Source: Kangiella geojedonensis
GTDB taxonomy: Bacteria > Pseudomonadota > Gammaproteobacteria > Enterobacterales > Kangiellaceae
NCBI RefSeq assembly: GCF_000981765.1
Contig: NZ_CP010975.1
Location: 1,488,001 to 1,552,000, forward strand
Direction of reading: 5' to 3'
DNA: 64,000 bases
Below, in pieces: positions 20,388 through 28,617 of the stretch. Each line of letters starts with the position of its first letter. Position 1 is the first letter of the stretch. The notes under the pieces were generated by a model, which was not told the origin of the DNA, made no database searches, and saw only the letters and a list, made by a program, of their open reading frames with translations. Made by a program: the position numbers and the translations under genes.

Positions 20388-20414
20388 GTCATTTCACATA
20401 GACAATATCCCGCC
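20378..20414 (-). promoter_or_regulatory. Trp attenuator 2, antiterminator segment
   Basis: GGCGGG (20414-20409) pairs with CCCGCC (20383-20378), and TTGTC (20405-20401) with GACAA (20390-20386). This sequesters the 5' arm of terminator 2. ATTGTC (20406-20401) is also complementary to GACAAT near the start of trpL2 (20472-20467), supplying the 1:2 pairing of classical attenuation. The segment begins right at the trpL2 stop codon, so a ribosome reaching the stop would mask it. Structure was paired by eye. Confidence 0.8.
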
Positions 20415-20474
20415 CTAGCAGATCCACCACCATTGATGTTGAGTCATTTCTGTTGCTAAGTTGATGATTGTCAT
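20415..20474 (-). CDS. trpL2: Second trp leader peptide, 19 residues with three tandem Trp
   Basis: The reading frame MTIINLATEMTQHQWWWIC ends in TAG and carries three consecutive TGG codons at 20432-20424. AAGG lies about 10 nt before the ATG; an internal ATG at 20447 would give a 10-residue version. Ribosome stalling at the Trp codons when charged tRNA-Trp is scarce would free the antiterminator just downstream. The name trpL2 is mine. Confidence 0.88.
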   Translation of the reverse strand: MTIINLATEMTQHQWWWIC

Positions 20475-20516
20475 GTTGCTATTACCTTGGTTAATCAATT
20501 CATTTTATTGGCGCAT

Positions 20517-20543
20517 AAAAAAAGCCCGCATAATGCGGGCTTT
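20517..20543 (-). terminator. Trp attenuator 1, Rho-independent terminator
   Basis: On the minus strand AAAGCCCGCA, loop TTA, TGCGGGCTTT form a perfect 10-bp stem followed by a run of seven T's (20523-20517). It lies between leader peptide 1 and leader peptide 2. Its 5' arm is complementary to the segment following the trpL1 stop. Confidence 0.9.
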
Positions 20544-20585
20544 ACAATTCTTTTTTCGCTTTATATCAAACGCAAAGAAGCCCGC
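20535..20585 (-). promoter_or_regulatory. Trp attenuator 1, antiterminator segment
   Basis: GCGGGCTT (20585-20578) is perfectly complementary to AAGCCCGC (20542-20535), the 5' arm of terminator 1. It starts four bases after the trpL1 stop codon, so a ribosome at the stop would cover it while one stalled at the Trp codons would leave it free. Confidence 0.8.
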
Positions 20586-20588
20586 TAC

Positions 20589-20636
20589 TTAAGTAACGTG
20601 CCACCACCAAACGTTTTTTACGTATAAAGTTTTCAT
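20589..20636 (-). CDS. trpL1: First trp leader peptide, 15 residues with three tandem Trp
   Basis: The reading frame MKTLYVKNVWWWHVT ends in TAA and has three consecutive TGG codons at 20609-20601. No clear Shine-Dalgarno is visible, and the best promoter would make the mRNA start almost at the ATG, so it may be translated as a leaderless or near-leaderless message. The terminator and antiterminator downstream are spaced as in classical trpL. The name trpL1 is mine. Confidence 0.87.
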   Translation of the reverse strand: MKTLYVKNVWWWHVT

Positions 20637-20643
20637 GTGAGCT

Positions 20644-20672
20644 AAGTTAATCCAATTCTAAATGTGGGTCAA
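20644..20672 (-). promoter_or_regulatory. Candidate sigma-70 promoter of the DAHP synthase-trp operon
   Basis: TTGACC (20672-20667) and TAACTT (20649-20644) are 17 bp apart on the minus strand, upstream of both leader peptides and just after the parA stop. The -10 is a weak match. Transcription would start within a few bases of the trpL1 ATG. No convincing TrpR operator is visible. Confidence 0.5.
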
Positions 20673-20686
20673 GTGTTTATTTGAAC

Positions 20687-21397
20687 TTATTTTTCTTTTA
20701 CAAACTTTTCAACTTGAGCTTCGGTCTTTAATCGGGTCGCGCCTTGCGATGATAGCAAACGCTCGATGCTGGAAGTTAAAGCCCAAATTTCGAGCTTTGC
20801 TGCTGGATCGTGCCACTCCGCAACGGTTAAGCCATCCGCAAAAGAATCTAAATATGCCACTCGATTGCCCAGTTTGGTTGGAAAGTCTTCTAAGTTAAGC
20901 GCTTTTTTCGCTTTAGAGACCACATCTTCAGCAGAATTAGTTCTAACTCGATAACGATTCCAGCAAATTCTGGCCTCAAGGTTTTTGTTGATCTGCTTAG
21001 CTTCTTCGATAATCTCAGCTAAATGTTTAGTAGACCAGACCTCAACTTGAGACGGTGCCATAGGAATGAGCACCAAGTCAGAAAGTAGGATAACAGCTCG
21101 GGTTAAATTCGTGATTCGAGGGTGGCCGTCGATCAAAATATAGTCGTAATCTTTAACGTTATCACGCACAAGTTTTTGTAAATGTGTGACGTTCTTTGCG
21201 ACTAAAACATCAAGGTTTTCAATAACATAATTTTCACTTCGTATTTCAAACCATGTTTTAAGGGAGCACTGAGGAACGTCCGTATCAATAATGAGAACTT
21301 TTCCTGAATCGGACAAGGTAGAAGCAATGTTAGAGCATAGAGTCGTCTTACCGGCACCACCCTTCATCTGAACAAAACTTAATACTTTTGCGCGCAT
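20687..21397 (-). CDS. Orphan ParA/MinD-like ATPase
   Basis: A 236-residue protein from ATG 21397 (an upstream in-frame TTG has no ribosome-binding site). It has the deviant Walker A KGGAGKTT at residues 12-19, the LIIDTDVPQCSLKTW A' region and a YILIDGHPR Walker B. It belongs to the ParA family that positions DNA or large complexes on membranes or nucleoids. No ParB, parS-like repeat or replication gene is nearby, so a plasmid partition role is unlikely. Its place between the trp leader and the pilus cluster gives no firm clue. Confidence 0.82.
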   Translation of the reverse strand: MRAKVLSFVQMKGGAGKTTLCSNIASTLSDSGKVLIIDTDVPQCSLKTWFEIRSENYVIENLDVLVAKNVTHLQKLVRDNVKDYDYILIDGHPRITNLTRAVILLSDLVLIPMAPSQVEVWSTKHLAEIIEEAKQINKNLEARICWNRYRVRTNSAEDVVSKAKKALNLEDFPTKLGNRVAYLDSFADGLTVAEWHDPAAKLEIWALTSSIERLLSSQGATRLKTEAQVEKFVKEK

Positions 21398-21492
21398 AAC
21401 AAACAGCCCCAAATTCCGTTATTTTGATTTAAGCATTCTACATGAGGTAGGTTATTGATTCTAGTGACTTTATCTGCAAGCACAATAAGCAT

Positions 21493-21520
21493 AAAAAAAG
21501 CCGCTTAAAAGCGGCTTTTT
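21493..21520. terminator. Intrinsic terminator after the pilin cluster
   Basis: AAAAAAAGCCGCT, loop TAAA, AGCGGCTTTTT. On the minus strand it follows the PilE-like stop codon and ends in seven T's, closing the minor-pilin operon before parA. Confidence 0.88.
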
Positions 21521-21530
21521 AACTTAAAGG

Positions 21531-21950
21531 TTAGCAACTATTACCTGATTCTGGCCAACAGTTATTACCATTCCAGGTTTTTACGCCGTTCTGATTAACT
21601 GTCAAAGTACCATCAGAAGCCGGTTGAGAGCCTGTAGGTGTGGCTATTAGAGTATAGGTTGTAACTGTTGGATCACCCTGGAACCCAATAGTATAGTAAG
21701 CATCACCTCCATCGGAAGGTACTTGCGTCGGTATAACATTAGCGTCCTCAACACCATCATAGCTAAAGTTATTATTTGACTTATAACGCTCTACAGCCTG
21801 TGAAGCTGACATTAAAGTCCCCATCGCATCGGCTCGCTTAGAGCGTACTACATATTGATTGTAGGATGGGATTGCAATAGCGGCAAGAACCGCTACAACA
21901 GCAACCACAATCATGACTTCTATTAATGTAAAACCATTATTTTGTTTCAT
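21531..21950 (-). CDS. pilE: Type IV pilin-like protein (PilE family)
   Basis: A 139-residue prepilin: short leader MKQNNG cleaved before FTLIEVMIVVAVVAVLAAIA, with the Glu at mature position 5. The C-terminal pair of cysteines (CWPESGNSC) forms the D-region loop typical of PilE/minor pilins. It is the last gene of the fimT-pilV-pilW-pilX-pilY1 cluster, matching the Pseudomonas minor-pilin order. It is probably a minor or tip-associated pilin rather than the major subunit. Confidence 0.9.
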   Translation of the reverse strand: MKQNNGFTLIEVMIVVAVVAVLAAIAIPSYNQYVVRSKRADAMGTLMSASQAVERYKSNNNFSYDGVEDANVIPTQVPSDGGDAYYTIGFQGDPTVTTYTLIATPTGSQPASDGTLTVNQNGVKTWNGNNCWPESGNSC

Positions 21951-21953
21951 ATA

Positions 21954-24900
21954 TTACTCTTTTTGTTTCCATTTGATAGTTCTAGCATTTTTTCGGAAGA
22001 AATCACAGTCATCGCCACTACAAATTGTCTGAGTACCGACTAACAAAGCCGCATCCGTATCTTCAGGGAACAAGACTGTAGCACCCGGTGCAATACCGAC
22101 GTATTTAACGTTGGTGTAGCGATCTTCAATACTAGCAATATCACCGACAGCGAAACTATCTACATCGGGTTTACCATCTAACAGGCTCACACCATATAAC
22201 CTATTGACACCTGAGGTTACACCACAGCCAGGAGGTCCTGGAATATAGGTCGTAAATAAGGTGGTAAAGTCAATTGTGGTTGAGCTCGCTAGAACTTTTT
22301 CAGCGGGCTGCAGATTAAAATACCACCCTTTCTTAGTATTACCCTCTTCAAAAATATCCGAAACTGTCGCAAAACTCACATCTCCTGTATCAGGGTCTGT
22401 TGTCGTATTAGTAACATCTAATAGAGATGAAGCCTTTAGAGGATCATAGTCATCGCCTTTTTCATACTCCGAAATCTCGAAATCATAAAAGGCGTAATAA
22501 CGATCACTAGTTGCCGTTGCTTTAGGATTTGAGCGATGGCCAGAGCCTAAGTTCACAACAGCAAACGGTATGCCGTTATAGATAGCAAAAGCTACGTCAG
22601 GTTTACTATAAAAACGGTAAGGACCATCTACAGTGCCGTCATAAACATCAGCAAAAAGCTCAATTTTTGCGGCATTTGATTTCTTAGTAAAGTCAATTCT
22701 ATAAATCTTCCCACCAACATCAGCAGCGTAAATATGATCCACAGTCGAATCATTATCCAAATCAATAAATGTTAAATCGCCAGCAAAACTATTATAAATA
22801 TCACTTTCGCTTGCGATAGTGCTATAGGTAGATGAACCCTTGTAAGGAACAGAATAAATACCATCGCCTTTGATTACATTATCAGCAGGGTTGATAGCAT
22901 TAGCACGATCATCGTAATAGTCGTCGTAACCACCAGCTAGCACAAGACGCTTTTCTGTGCCGTTTATAGTATGCATATTTACTACAAACGGTTTACTCCA
23001 GCTTTGACCAAGGTTAGGAATTTCAGTACGTACTTCATCATCATAATTGAGTTCTGCTTTAGTAAACTCAAAGTCATCTGCGACAGTAAACATCATACTT
23101 GGTTTATTCACATTAGAAACGTCTAAAGCAAATACTTCGCTACCGCCTCTTCGAGAACCTACGTATAGATAATGTTTCTTTACGCCATTGTCGACTTCGG
23201 TGTGAATAGTAATGGTTCCATCAACACCATATTCACGAAAATCAGTTTCATGATCGACAATCGCATTGGTGTACCACTCTGGAACTTTTTTCATCATTTG
23301 GCGAGGGAAGAATGCCCAGCGCTCTTTACCAGTCGCGATGTCTATAGCATGAATGTAGCCTTGGTTCGTTGCCACAAACGCTGTAGCTGAGCCATCAGCA
23401 TACTCAAGAATCTCTGGTTTAGAGTGTAAGACATCACCGAAACGATTAATATCTTGCCCATCTAGCTGAGTAACCCGATGCTTAATCCACTGGTAATAAT
23501 TCTTCAGTTGTTCACTCGAAATATCAGGAACTAAAAATGTTTTATTTTCTCCGAACAAACGATCTTGGAAGTCAACTTTTAAGGCGTTTTTAGAAATATA
23601 ATCACTGATAAAATCATCAGTCAGTTGGTTAAGATTGTTTGATGTTAAGTTAGTATAAACAACCGGATCGGCGTCAACAGAAAGGTAAGGAAGTGCACCT
23701 CCTGCTTCTACTTTATTACCATCTTCCACATCACCCCAGAAACTTTTTGACTCTTCAATAAATGTACCTGTTTCCGTATTTACAGCGAGGTTACCATCTT
23801 TATCGATAATTCGCCCCTGCGACAATTGATACTTTTTGAGGTTACCAAACCAAGTTTCTTGAGTAGCCGGTTTAAACATACCCATGTAGAGGTTATTACT
23901 ATGCCGTAGGCGGTTTGATTGGCTCAAAGGAATACTAGGTGCAACAAACGATGTTGTGTCTTGAATGGCATTTAGCGACTCGTCAAAAGAGCGCACTAAA
24001 GACTCAACATTTGTTGGTTCGAAGAATAACTTTTTACCGTTAACCGTTGAAGCCGTATTCTTCAAGAAGTCTGTAGCCACTTTATCATTTAGTGCAAATG
24101 CAACGGTTGATGTCTGAACAGTCGATCCTGGGAAGTTCTTTTTAACATCATTAATAAAGTAATAAGAAGACAGCTTTTCAGTACACTGCTTACCATTATT
24201 TGTGGCGTTTTGACTACCGTCTTCTGAAGCGTCACAAGTATCTACAATTTTATCAATATCGTCATAGGTAGCCTGATCAAAAACTGTCGGCAAACCATCG
24301 GTTAGTAATACAATCGAACTGTTATAACCACAGGCACCATCAAGAATTGGCGACGGCAGAGCTGGCCCATTTTGCGTGTAAGCTCCACCAAGGTATTGAG
24401 TCGCTTGATAGTAACCTTCAGCTGTTGGAGTACCAAAGTGCGGTTGAATTTCGTCAAGTGAATCGATTAAGTGCTGACGGTGTGTTTTACCCGCGGTCGT
24501 TTTATCAAGCGGTCTAATCTCTTGAATGACTTTAGTCTGTGGTGTACGTCCGCCAGAATATGTAAGGATACCAATTTGATTATTGTCTTTAGTTTTTTCA
24601 GACGTTAAAAATTGGTATAAAGCTTCTTTAAGACGAGTAATGCGGTTGTCTTTATAAATCCAGCGATAATAAACATCTTTATAGGCGCGAGTTAAATCCC
24701 AACCTGCTAATCTGTCATTAAACTGAGTGTTATAAGGCACATAATCAGTCCAGCCTGCTCTTGTGTACGCCTGTAATGTAGCAAAGCGTGCTTTATCTTC
24801 AGCCACACCCACTAGACGGGCACGAAGGTTCTCAACCTTCTCTGTTCTACGCTGTTGCCAGTAGTTCACAAGAACTTCATCAGCGGCTGCATCACTATCT

Positions 24901-25085
24901 TTAAAGCTCATCGAGCCCGATTCATCTAATACCAATAATAGGTTAGCTGTTTTAGCTTCACCAAAGAAAATCTCGGTATCATCAGCATAAACAGTATTCG
25001 GAGCAGCTGATAAACCTAAACCTATCGCTAAAGATATTGCTATAGAACCACCAGCAACTTTTAGCTTTTTCATTAATATACTCAC
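21954..25085 (-). CDS. pilY1: PilY1-like type IV pilus tip/adhesin protein
   Basis: A 1043-residue exported protein. GTG 25085 is chosen as start because GAGGAG lies 6 nt upstream; the ATG four codons on is too far from it. After the signal peptide, a von Willebrand A-like domain carries the metal-binding DESGSMS motif. The C-terminal half (about 520-980) is the PilC/PilY1 beta-propeller with repeated GxxRWAFFPR-like strands and a calcium loop of the form DLDNDSTVDHIYAAD. PilY1 controls pilus extension and adhesion with the minor pilins. It lies 15 bp after pilX and 3 bp before the pilin gene. Confidence 0.93.
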   Translation of the reverse strand: MSILMKKLKVAGGSIAISLAIGLGLSAAPNTVYADDTEIFFGEAKTANLLLVLDESGSMSFKDSDAAADEVLVNYWQQRRTEKVENLRARLVGVAEDKARFATLQAYTRAGWTDYVPYNTQFNDRLAGWDLTRAYKDVYYRWIYKDNRITRLKEALYQFLTSEKTKDNNQIGILTYSGGRTPQTKVIQEIRPLDKTTAGKTHRQHLIDSLDEIQPHFGTPTAEGYYQATQYLGGAYTQNGPALPSPILDGACGYNSSIVLLTDGLPTVFDQATYDDIDKIVDTCDASEDGSQNATNNGKQCTEKLSSYYFINDVKKNFPGSTVQTSTVAFALNDKVATDFLKNTASTVNGKKLFFEPTNVESLVRSFDESLNAIQDTTSFVAPSIPLSQSNRLRHSNNLYMGMFKPATQETWFGNLKKYQLSQGRIIDKDGNLAVNTETGTFIEESKSFWGDVEDGNKVEAGGALPYLSVDADPVVYTNLTSNNLNQLTDDFISDYISKNALKVDFQDRLFGENKTFLVPDISSEQLKNYYQWIKHRVTQLDGQDINRFGDVLHSKPEILEYADGSATAFVATNQGYIHAIDIATGKERWAFFPRQMMKKVPEWYTNAIVDHETDFREYGVDGTITIHTEVDNGVKKHYLYVGSRRGGSEVFALDVSNVNKPSMMFTVADDFEFTKAELNYDDEVRTEIPNLGQSWSKPFVVNMHTINGTEKRLVLAGGYDDYYDDRANAINPADNVIKGDGIYSVPYKGSSTYSTIASESDIYNSFAGDLTFIDLDNDSTVDHIYAADVGGKIYRIDFTKKSNAAKIELFADVYDGTVDGPYRFYSKPDVAFAIYNGIPFAVVNLGSGHRSNPKATATSDRYYAFYDFEISEYEKGDDYDPLKASSLLDVTNTTTDPDTGDVSFATVSDIFEEGNTKKGWYFNLQPAEKVLASSTTIDFTTLFTTYIPGPPGCGVTSGVNRLYGVSLLDGKPDVDSFAVGDIASIEDRYTNVKYVGIAPGATVLFPEDTDAALLVGTQTICSGDDCDFFRKNARTIKWKQKE

Positions 25086-25100
25086 ATCAATCTCCTCGAA

Positions 25101-25646
25101 TTAACTGTTGCCGCAGGCAGAAACCAATAATGACCACTGCTCAATTTGGGTTTTAGCTTCATTAGCGTCTTCGACACCATCACGATCGGCATCGACCCAA
25201 GCTTCACCTTGATGCTGAAAAACATTGCAGCCAACACTATTTTGATTATTCATACCCGCTGAGTTGCCCACACACTTGAATGCTTTAGGACATCCACGGT
25301 AAGTAGTGTCCGTACCACCTTTTAGCACACCCGTTGCGCTATCAATGGTCGGTGTTGTGTCGCAATCCGTGGTGACGCTACCAGTATAATCAACACAGGT
25401 TTTAATTTTTAAATCTTTAGCATTCAGCGTCTGCGCTAGAATAGTTTGATCATAACGATACGTTTCTATCACACTGTTGTTAGAGCTTTGAGCTCCATGG
25501 AAAGAAACGCTTTTTTCTTGGATGTTGGATGCTTGCTTTTCAGACAAAACGCCCGAGCGCATAATCGATAGTCCAATGATGGTTAAAGTCATTAGTAACA
25601 ACAATGAAATGACCAATGAAAAACCTGACTCTTTATTCATATTCAT
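25101..25646 (-). CDS. pilX: Minor pilin PilX
   Basis: 181 residues from ATG 25646 (MNMNKESGFSLVISLLLLMTL). The frame extends upstream, but only this start gives the short prepilin leader cleaved before FSLVISLL. PilX-type minor pilins have this form and help initiate pilus assembly and present PilY1. Several cysteines in the C-terminal half suggest disulfides. The start falls one base after the pilW stop. Confidence 0.87.
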   Translation of the reverse strand: MNMNKESGFSLVISLLLLMTLTIIGLSIMRSGVLSEKQASNIQEKSVSFHGAQSSNNSVIETYRYDQTILAQTLNAKDLKIKTCVDYTGSVTTDCDTTPTIDSATGVLKGGTDTTYRGCPKAFKCVGNSAGMNNQNSVGCNVFQHQGEAWVDADRDGVEDANEAKTQIEQWSLLVSACGNS

Positions 25647-25647
25647 G

Positions 25648-26388
25648 TTAAATCCCACTCGGTCTATTGTGGATAACGACAGTCGTTTCATACTTTAAAT
25701 GAAGCTTTTTATCGTTAACGCTAATATCCTTTCCTAATAAATTAATATTACGAGAAATATTCGAATCAGATGTGTTTTTTTCCGAGGTTAGTAACAAACC
25801 AAATCGAATACTGCGGATATTGGAAACATTAGTGATATTATCAGCGGTTACATAATTAAGGCTGGAACCGTTTAGTTCACCAAACAACACTTGGAAGTCT
25901 TCTACATTGCTGATTAGTGGTTGGTCATTACAAGTTAATACGCCACCATTTACTTCATAAACATTAGTAATTGTATCTCCGGGCGTAACCGCTACTCCAT
26001 TACAGTCAGCACTGTCTATCGCAGCACCAATACATTCATTAATCGCTTGGCTACTATCACAAGACTCATAATGGATTTTTAACATATCAATTCCGGCGCC
26101 ACCCTCATAGGTTTTATAATCTGCCGGAAGAGGACTATTCATAGTGTATGTAATGGATGAGTTGTTAACCCATCCAGCTCTAGCGATATCTTCTTTCATA
26201 AAGCTTAGCGCTAATTGAGCATCACTCTGTGCACTAATAACACCTTCAGCAGTGTTATTGGTTTTTTTAGTCGATAAATAGACGGTAAAAACACCAGCAA
26301 TCAAGATTAAGCCTAATAGCATTCCAACCATCAGTTCAACTAATGTAAAACCCTTTTCTTGCTTTATCTTTGTCATAATCATAGTCAT
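25648..26388 (-). CDS. pilW: Minor pilin PilW
   Basis: A 246-residue prepilin with leader ending in QEKG before FTLVELMVGMLLGLILIAGVF, the PilW N-methylation motif. AAGG overlapping the pilV stop lies 7 nt before the first of three close ATGs. It belongs to the initiation complex of minor pilins with PilV, PilX and FimT/U. Confidence 0.9.
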   Translation of the reverse strand: MTMIMTKIKQEKGFTLVELMVGMLLGLILIAGVFTVYLSTKKTNNTAEGVISAQSDAQLALSFMKEDIARAGWVNNSSITYTMNSPLPADYKTYEGGAGIDMLKIHYESCDSSQAINECIGAAIDSADCNGVAVTPGDTITNVYEVNGGVLTCNDQPLISNVEDFQVLFGELNGSSLNYVTADNITNVSNIRSIRFGLLLTSEKNTSDSNISRNINLLGKDISVNDKKLHLKYETTVVIHNRPSGI

Positions 26389-26397
26389 AAAAAAGCC

Positions 26398-27000
26398 TTA
26401 TGGGATAATTTCTACTATTGCGCATGAATAGCCAACACTGGCATCCGTCCCGTCTGGCAATACACCATCACAACGGCTTGTAGTGACTTGCTTATCGCCA
26501 AAATCAGAACGCTCAATTTGTGGCCAAGCGGCATATAACGTTAACTTAGAGCCGGTACTACAAGCATCTGCATCAGCAACTCGATCATTACAAGCAACGC
26601 CTACTTGCGCCCCTTGAATGCCCGAACTATCAAGACTCATGCAAATAGAGTCAATATCAGCTTGCGCTAACGCTTCTCCCGAACACGAGTCACCGCAGGT
26701 ACTTTTTGCTTCATAAGGAACACCGGTTACTTCGCACCACTGTACAAAAGTTCCTGAGTCAGCGCCTCCGGTGTAAAACGAGCCAGGATCATCAGCAAAA
26801 AACTCTCTATTTGCCATAATGCGTGAGCTAGCATCAGTTAACCAAGAAACAGCCTGCGAGCGTGCATAACTTTCTTGAGTTGATGTAAGCGTTTTAACTT
26901 GTAGCGCTGCCATTCCAAGCATACCAATGGCAACAACCAAAACAGTAATAAGTACCTCGATTAAGGTGAGTCCCTGAATTTGTTTTTTAGAAATAATCAT
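26398..27000 (-). CDS. pilV: Minor pilin PilV
   Basis: A 200-residue prepilin (MIISKKQIQG, then LTLIEVLITVLVVAIGMLGMAALQ). The GMLGMAALQ segment after the helix is characteristic of PilV. It contains many cysteines in the globular part. Its start overlaps the fimT stop by one base (TAATG). Confidence 0.9.
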   Translation of the reverse strand: MIISKKQIQGLTLIEVLITVLVVAIGMLGMAALQVKTLTSTQESYARSQAVSWLTDASSRIMANREFFADDPGSFYTGGADSGTFVQWCEVTGVPYEAKSTCGDSCSGEALAQADIDSICMSLDSSGIQGAQVGVACNDRVADADACSTGSKLTLYAAWPQIERSDFGDKQVTTSRCDGVLPDGTDASVGYSCAIVEIIP

Positions 27001-27479
27001 TAACAGCCCACCTTCTCAACTTTGGACGAACCCGATGGTGACACATCAATCTTCCTTCCTTTGCCACTTTTGTCGCAAAACACGACCCCGTTTGAACCTA
27101 AGTGCTTATTTTTACTATAACCAGTTGCATCGAAAACTACTGAGTCTTTAGATGATGAACTGCCTAGTGAAATCCCTGTACCCACTTTACCCTGGTTCAA
27201 TAACTCAACTTTAGAGCCACCATCAATGTAAGAAACGACCCAGCCATTAGCCCATGAGCCACTCACTGGAGCAACCGTAACATCAGTTTTAAGCTTTACG
27301 GCTTCACTGCGTGCCGATACGAGTGTTGCATTGAGGTTATTAGCTTCACCCGTTAAACGATTATTGTTAATAAAGCTACTAAGCGATGGAATAGCCATTG
27401 TTGCGACAACAGCTAAAATCGCAACAGTGATCATCAGCTCAATCAGGGTCATACCTTTTGAATATTTTGATCCAAGCAT
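27000..27479 (-). CDS. fimT: FimT/GspH-like minor pilin
   Basis: A 159-residue prepilin, first gene of the minor-pilin operon. Leader MLGSKYSKG precedes MTLIELMITVAILAVVATMAIPSL, followed by the NNRLTGEANNLNATLVSARSEAVK segment typical of the GspH/FimT/FimU family. The terminal cysteine pair (VVFCDKSGKG...VGC) is also typical. Only one FimT/FimU gene is present here. Confidence 0.9.
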   Translation of the reverse strand: MLGSKYSKGMTLIELMITVAILAVVATMAIPSLSSFINNNRLTGEANNLNATLVSARSEAVKLKTDVTVAPVSGSWANGWVVSYIDGGSKVELLNQGKVGTGISLGSSSSKDSVVFDATGYSKNKHLGSNGVVFCDKSGKGRKIDVSPSGSSKVEKVGC

Positions 27480-27505
27480 TTATTTTTACACCTATTATTT
27501 GTCGA

Positions 27506-27535
27506 CTTATACGTTATACGACATCTTACTGTCAA
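27506..27535 (-). promoter_or_regulatory. Sigma-70-like promoter of the minor-pilin operon
   Basis: On the minus strand TTGACA (27535-27530) and TATAAG (27511-27506) are 18 bp apart, about 27 bp upstream of the fimT ATG. Minor-pilin operons are often sigma-54 or two-component controlled; no such site is seen. Confidence 0.6.
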
Positions 27536-27563
27536 AAGCATACTAATCTTGGATAAACGGTAC

Positions 27564-27596
27564 AAAAAAGCCGATAAGCGGTCACTTATCGGCTTT
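27564..27596. terminator. Intrinsic terminator after ispH
   Basis: GCCGATAAG, loop CGGTCA, CTTATCGGC with a six-T run on the minus strand. It closes the ribF-ileS-lspA-fkpB-ispH operon upstream of the fimT promoter. Confidence 0.87.
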
Positions 27597-27645
27597 AACT
27601 AATTAATTTCTAAGACGTTTAATGCAGATTAGACTTTAGAGCGAC

Positions 27646-28581
27646 TTAACTTGGACGTAACTCACTCGGTAGGACAAAGACAATATTCTCTTCCACGCCG
27701 TCTGACTCTTTAGGGTTTGTACCGCCTTGAGATTCAAGATACTTGATCACATCCTGAACTAAAACTTCTGGGGCAGATGCACCAGCGGTAACACCGACTT
27801 TATCAACCCCTTCAAGCCAAGCAGGATCAATCTCGCCGGCATTATTAATAAGGAATGAGCGAGTACCTTCATTTTCAGAAAGTTCTTGAAGTCGGCTTGA
27901 GTTAGAGCTGTTTTGCGCGCCAACCACAAGGATTAAGTCGCATTCAGCGGCAAGTTGCTTAACGGCATCCTGGCGGTTTTGGGTCGCATAACAAATGTCG
28001 TCTTTCTTAGGGCCTTGAATTTTCGGGAATTTTTCCTGAAGTGCTTTCACAAGGCGCTGGGTATCATCAACCGACAAAGTCGTTTGGGTAACATAAAACA
28101 ACTGCTCAGGATTCTTAACGTGAAGCTTAGCAACATCTCGTTCATCTTCGACTAAATAGATACCTGAGTCAGGGTTATCATACTGCCCCATAGTGCCTTC
28201 AACTTCAGGGTGTCCCTTATGACCTATTAAAATACATTCTTCATCACGACGACTGTGTCGAGCAACCTCCATATGCACTTTAGTCACTAAAGGGCAAGTT
28301 GCATCGAATACTTTAAGATTACGCGCTTCGGCATCACGACGAACCTGTTGAGAAACGCCGTGAGCACTGAATATTAGGGTCGAATCTCTTGGCACATCAT
28401 TCAAATCTTCAATGAATACAGCACCCTTTTCGCGCAAGCCGTCTACGACAAATTTGTTATGCACCACCTCATGCTTCACATAAATAGGCGCACCAAACAA
28501 CTCAATCGCACGATTCACAATATCAATCGCTCGATCGACACCAGCGCAGAAGCCACGGGGATTTGCTAATACTATTTCCAA
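27646..28581 (-). CDS. ispH: 4-hydroxy-3-methylbut-2-enyl diphosphate reductase
   Basis: A 311-residue iron-sulfur enzyme for the last step of the MEP isoprenoid pathway. The N-terminal motif [14 protein letters not shown] carries the first cluster cysteine (C12); FDATCPLV and [11 protein letters not shown] carry the other two. The SAHGVS and TAGASAPE motifs fit. It is the last gene of the ribF-ileS-lspA-fkpB-ispH cluster. Confidence 0.97.
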   Translation of the reverse strand: MEIVLANPRGFCAGVDRAIDIVNRAIELFGAPIYVKHEVVHNKFVVDGLREKGAVFIEDLNDVPRDSTLIFSAHGVSQQVRRDAEARNLKVFDATCPLVTKVHMEVARHSRRDEECILIGHKGHPEVEGTMGQYDNPDSGIYLVEDERDVAKLHVKNPEQLFYVTQTTLSVDDTQRLVKALQEKFPKIQGPKKDDICYATQNRQDAVKQLAAECDLILVVGAQNSSNSSRLQELSENEGTRSFLINNAGEIDPAWLEGVDKVGVTAGASAPEVLVQDVIKYLESQGGTNPKESDGVEENIVFVLPSELRPS

Positions 28582-28617
28582 GAGATTACCTACAGCAGTT
28601 CAGTATGGATAACGGCT

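Noticed and set aside
20640-20660. TrpR operator-like sequence around ATTAACTTAG
   Set aside because: Only partly resembles the TrpR palindrome and lacks symmetry, so it was not called.
20662-20898. 78-residue plus-strand frame opposite parA
   Set aside because: It is antisense to a well-supported ParA gene and overlaps the trp promoter region.
20687-21397. Integrated plasmid or partition locus
   Set aside because: No ParB, replication, integrase or att-like repeats are near the ParA gene.
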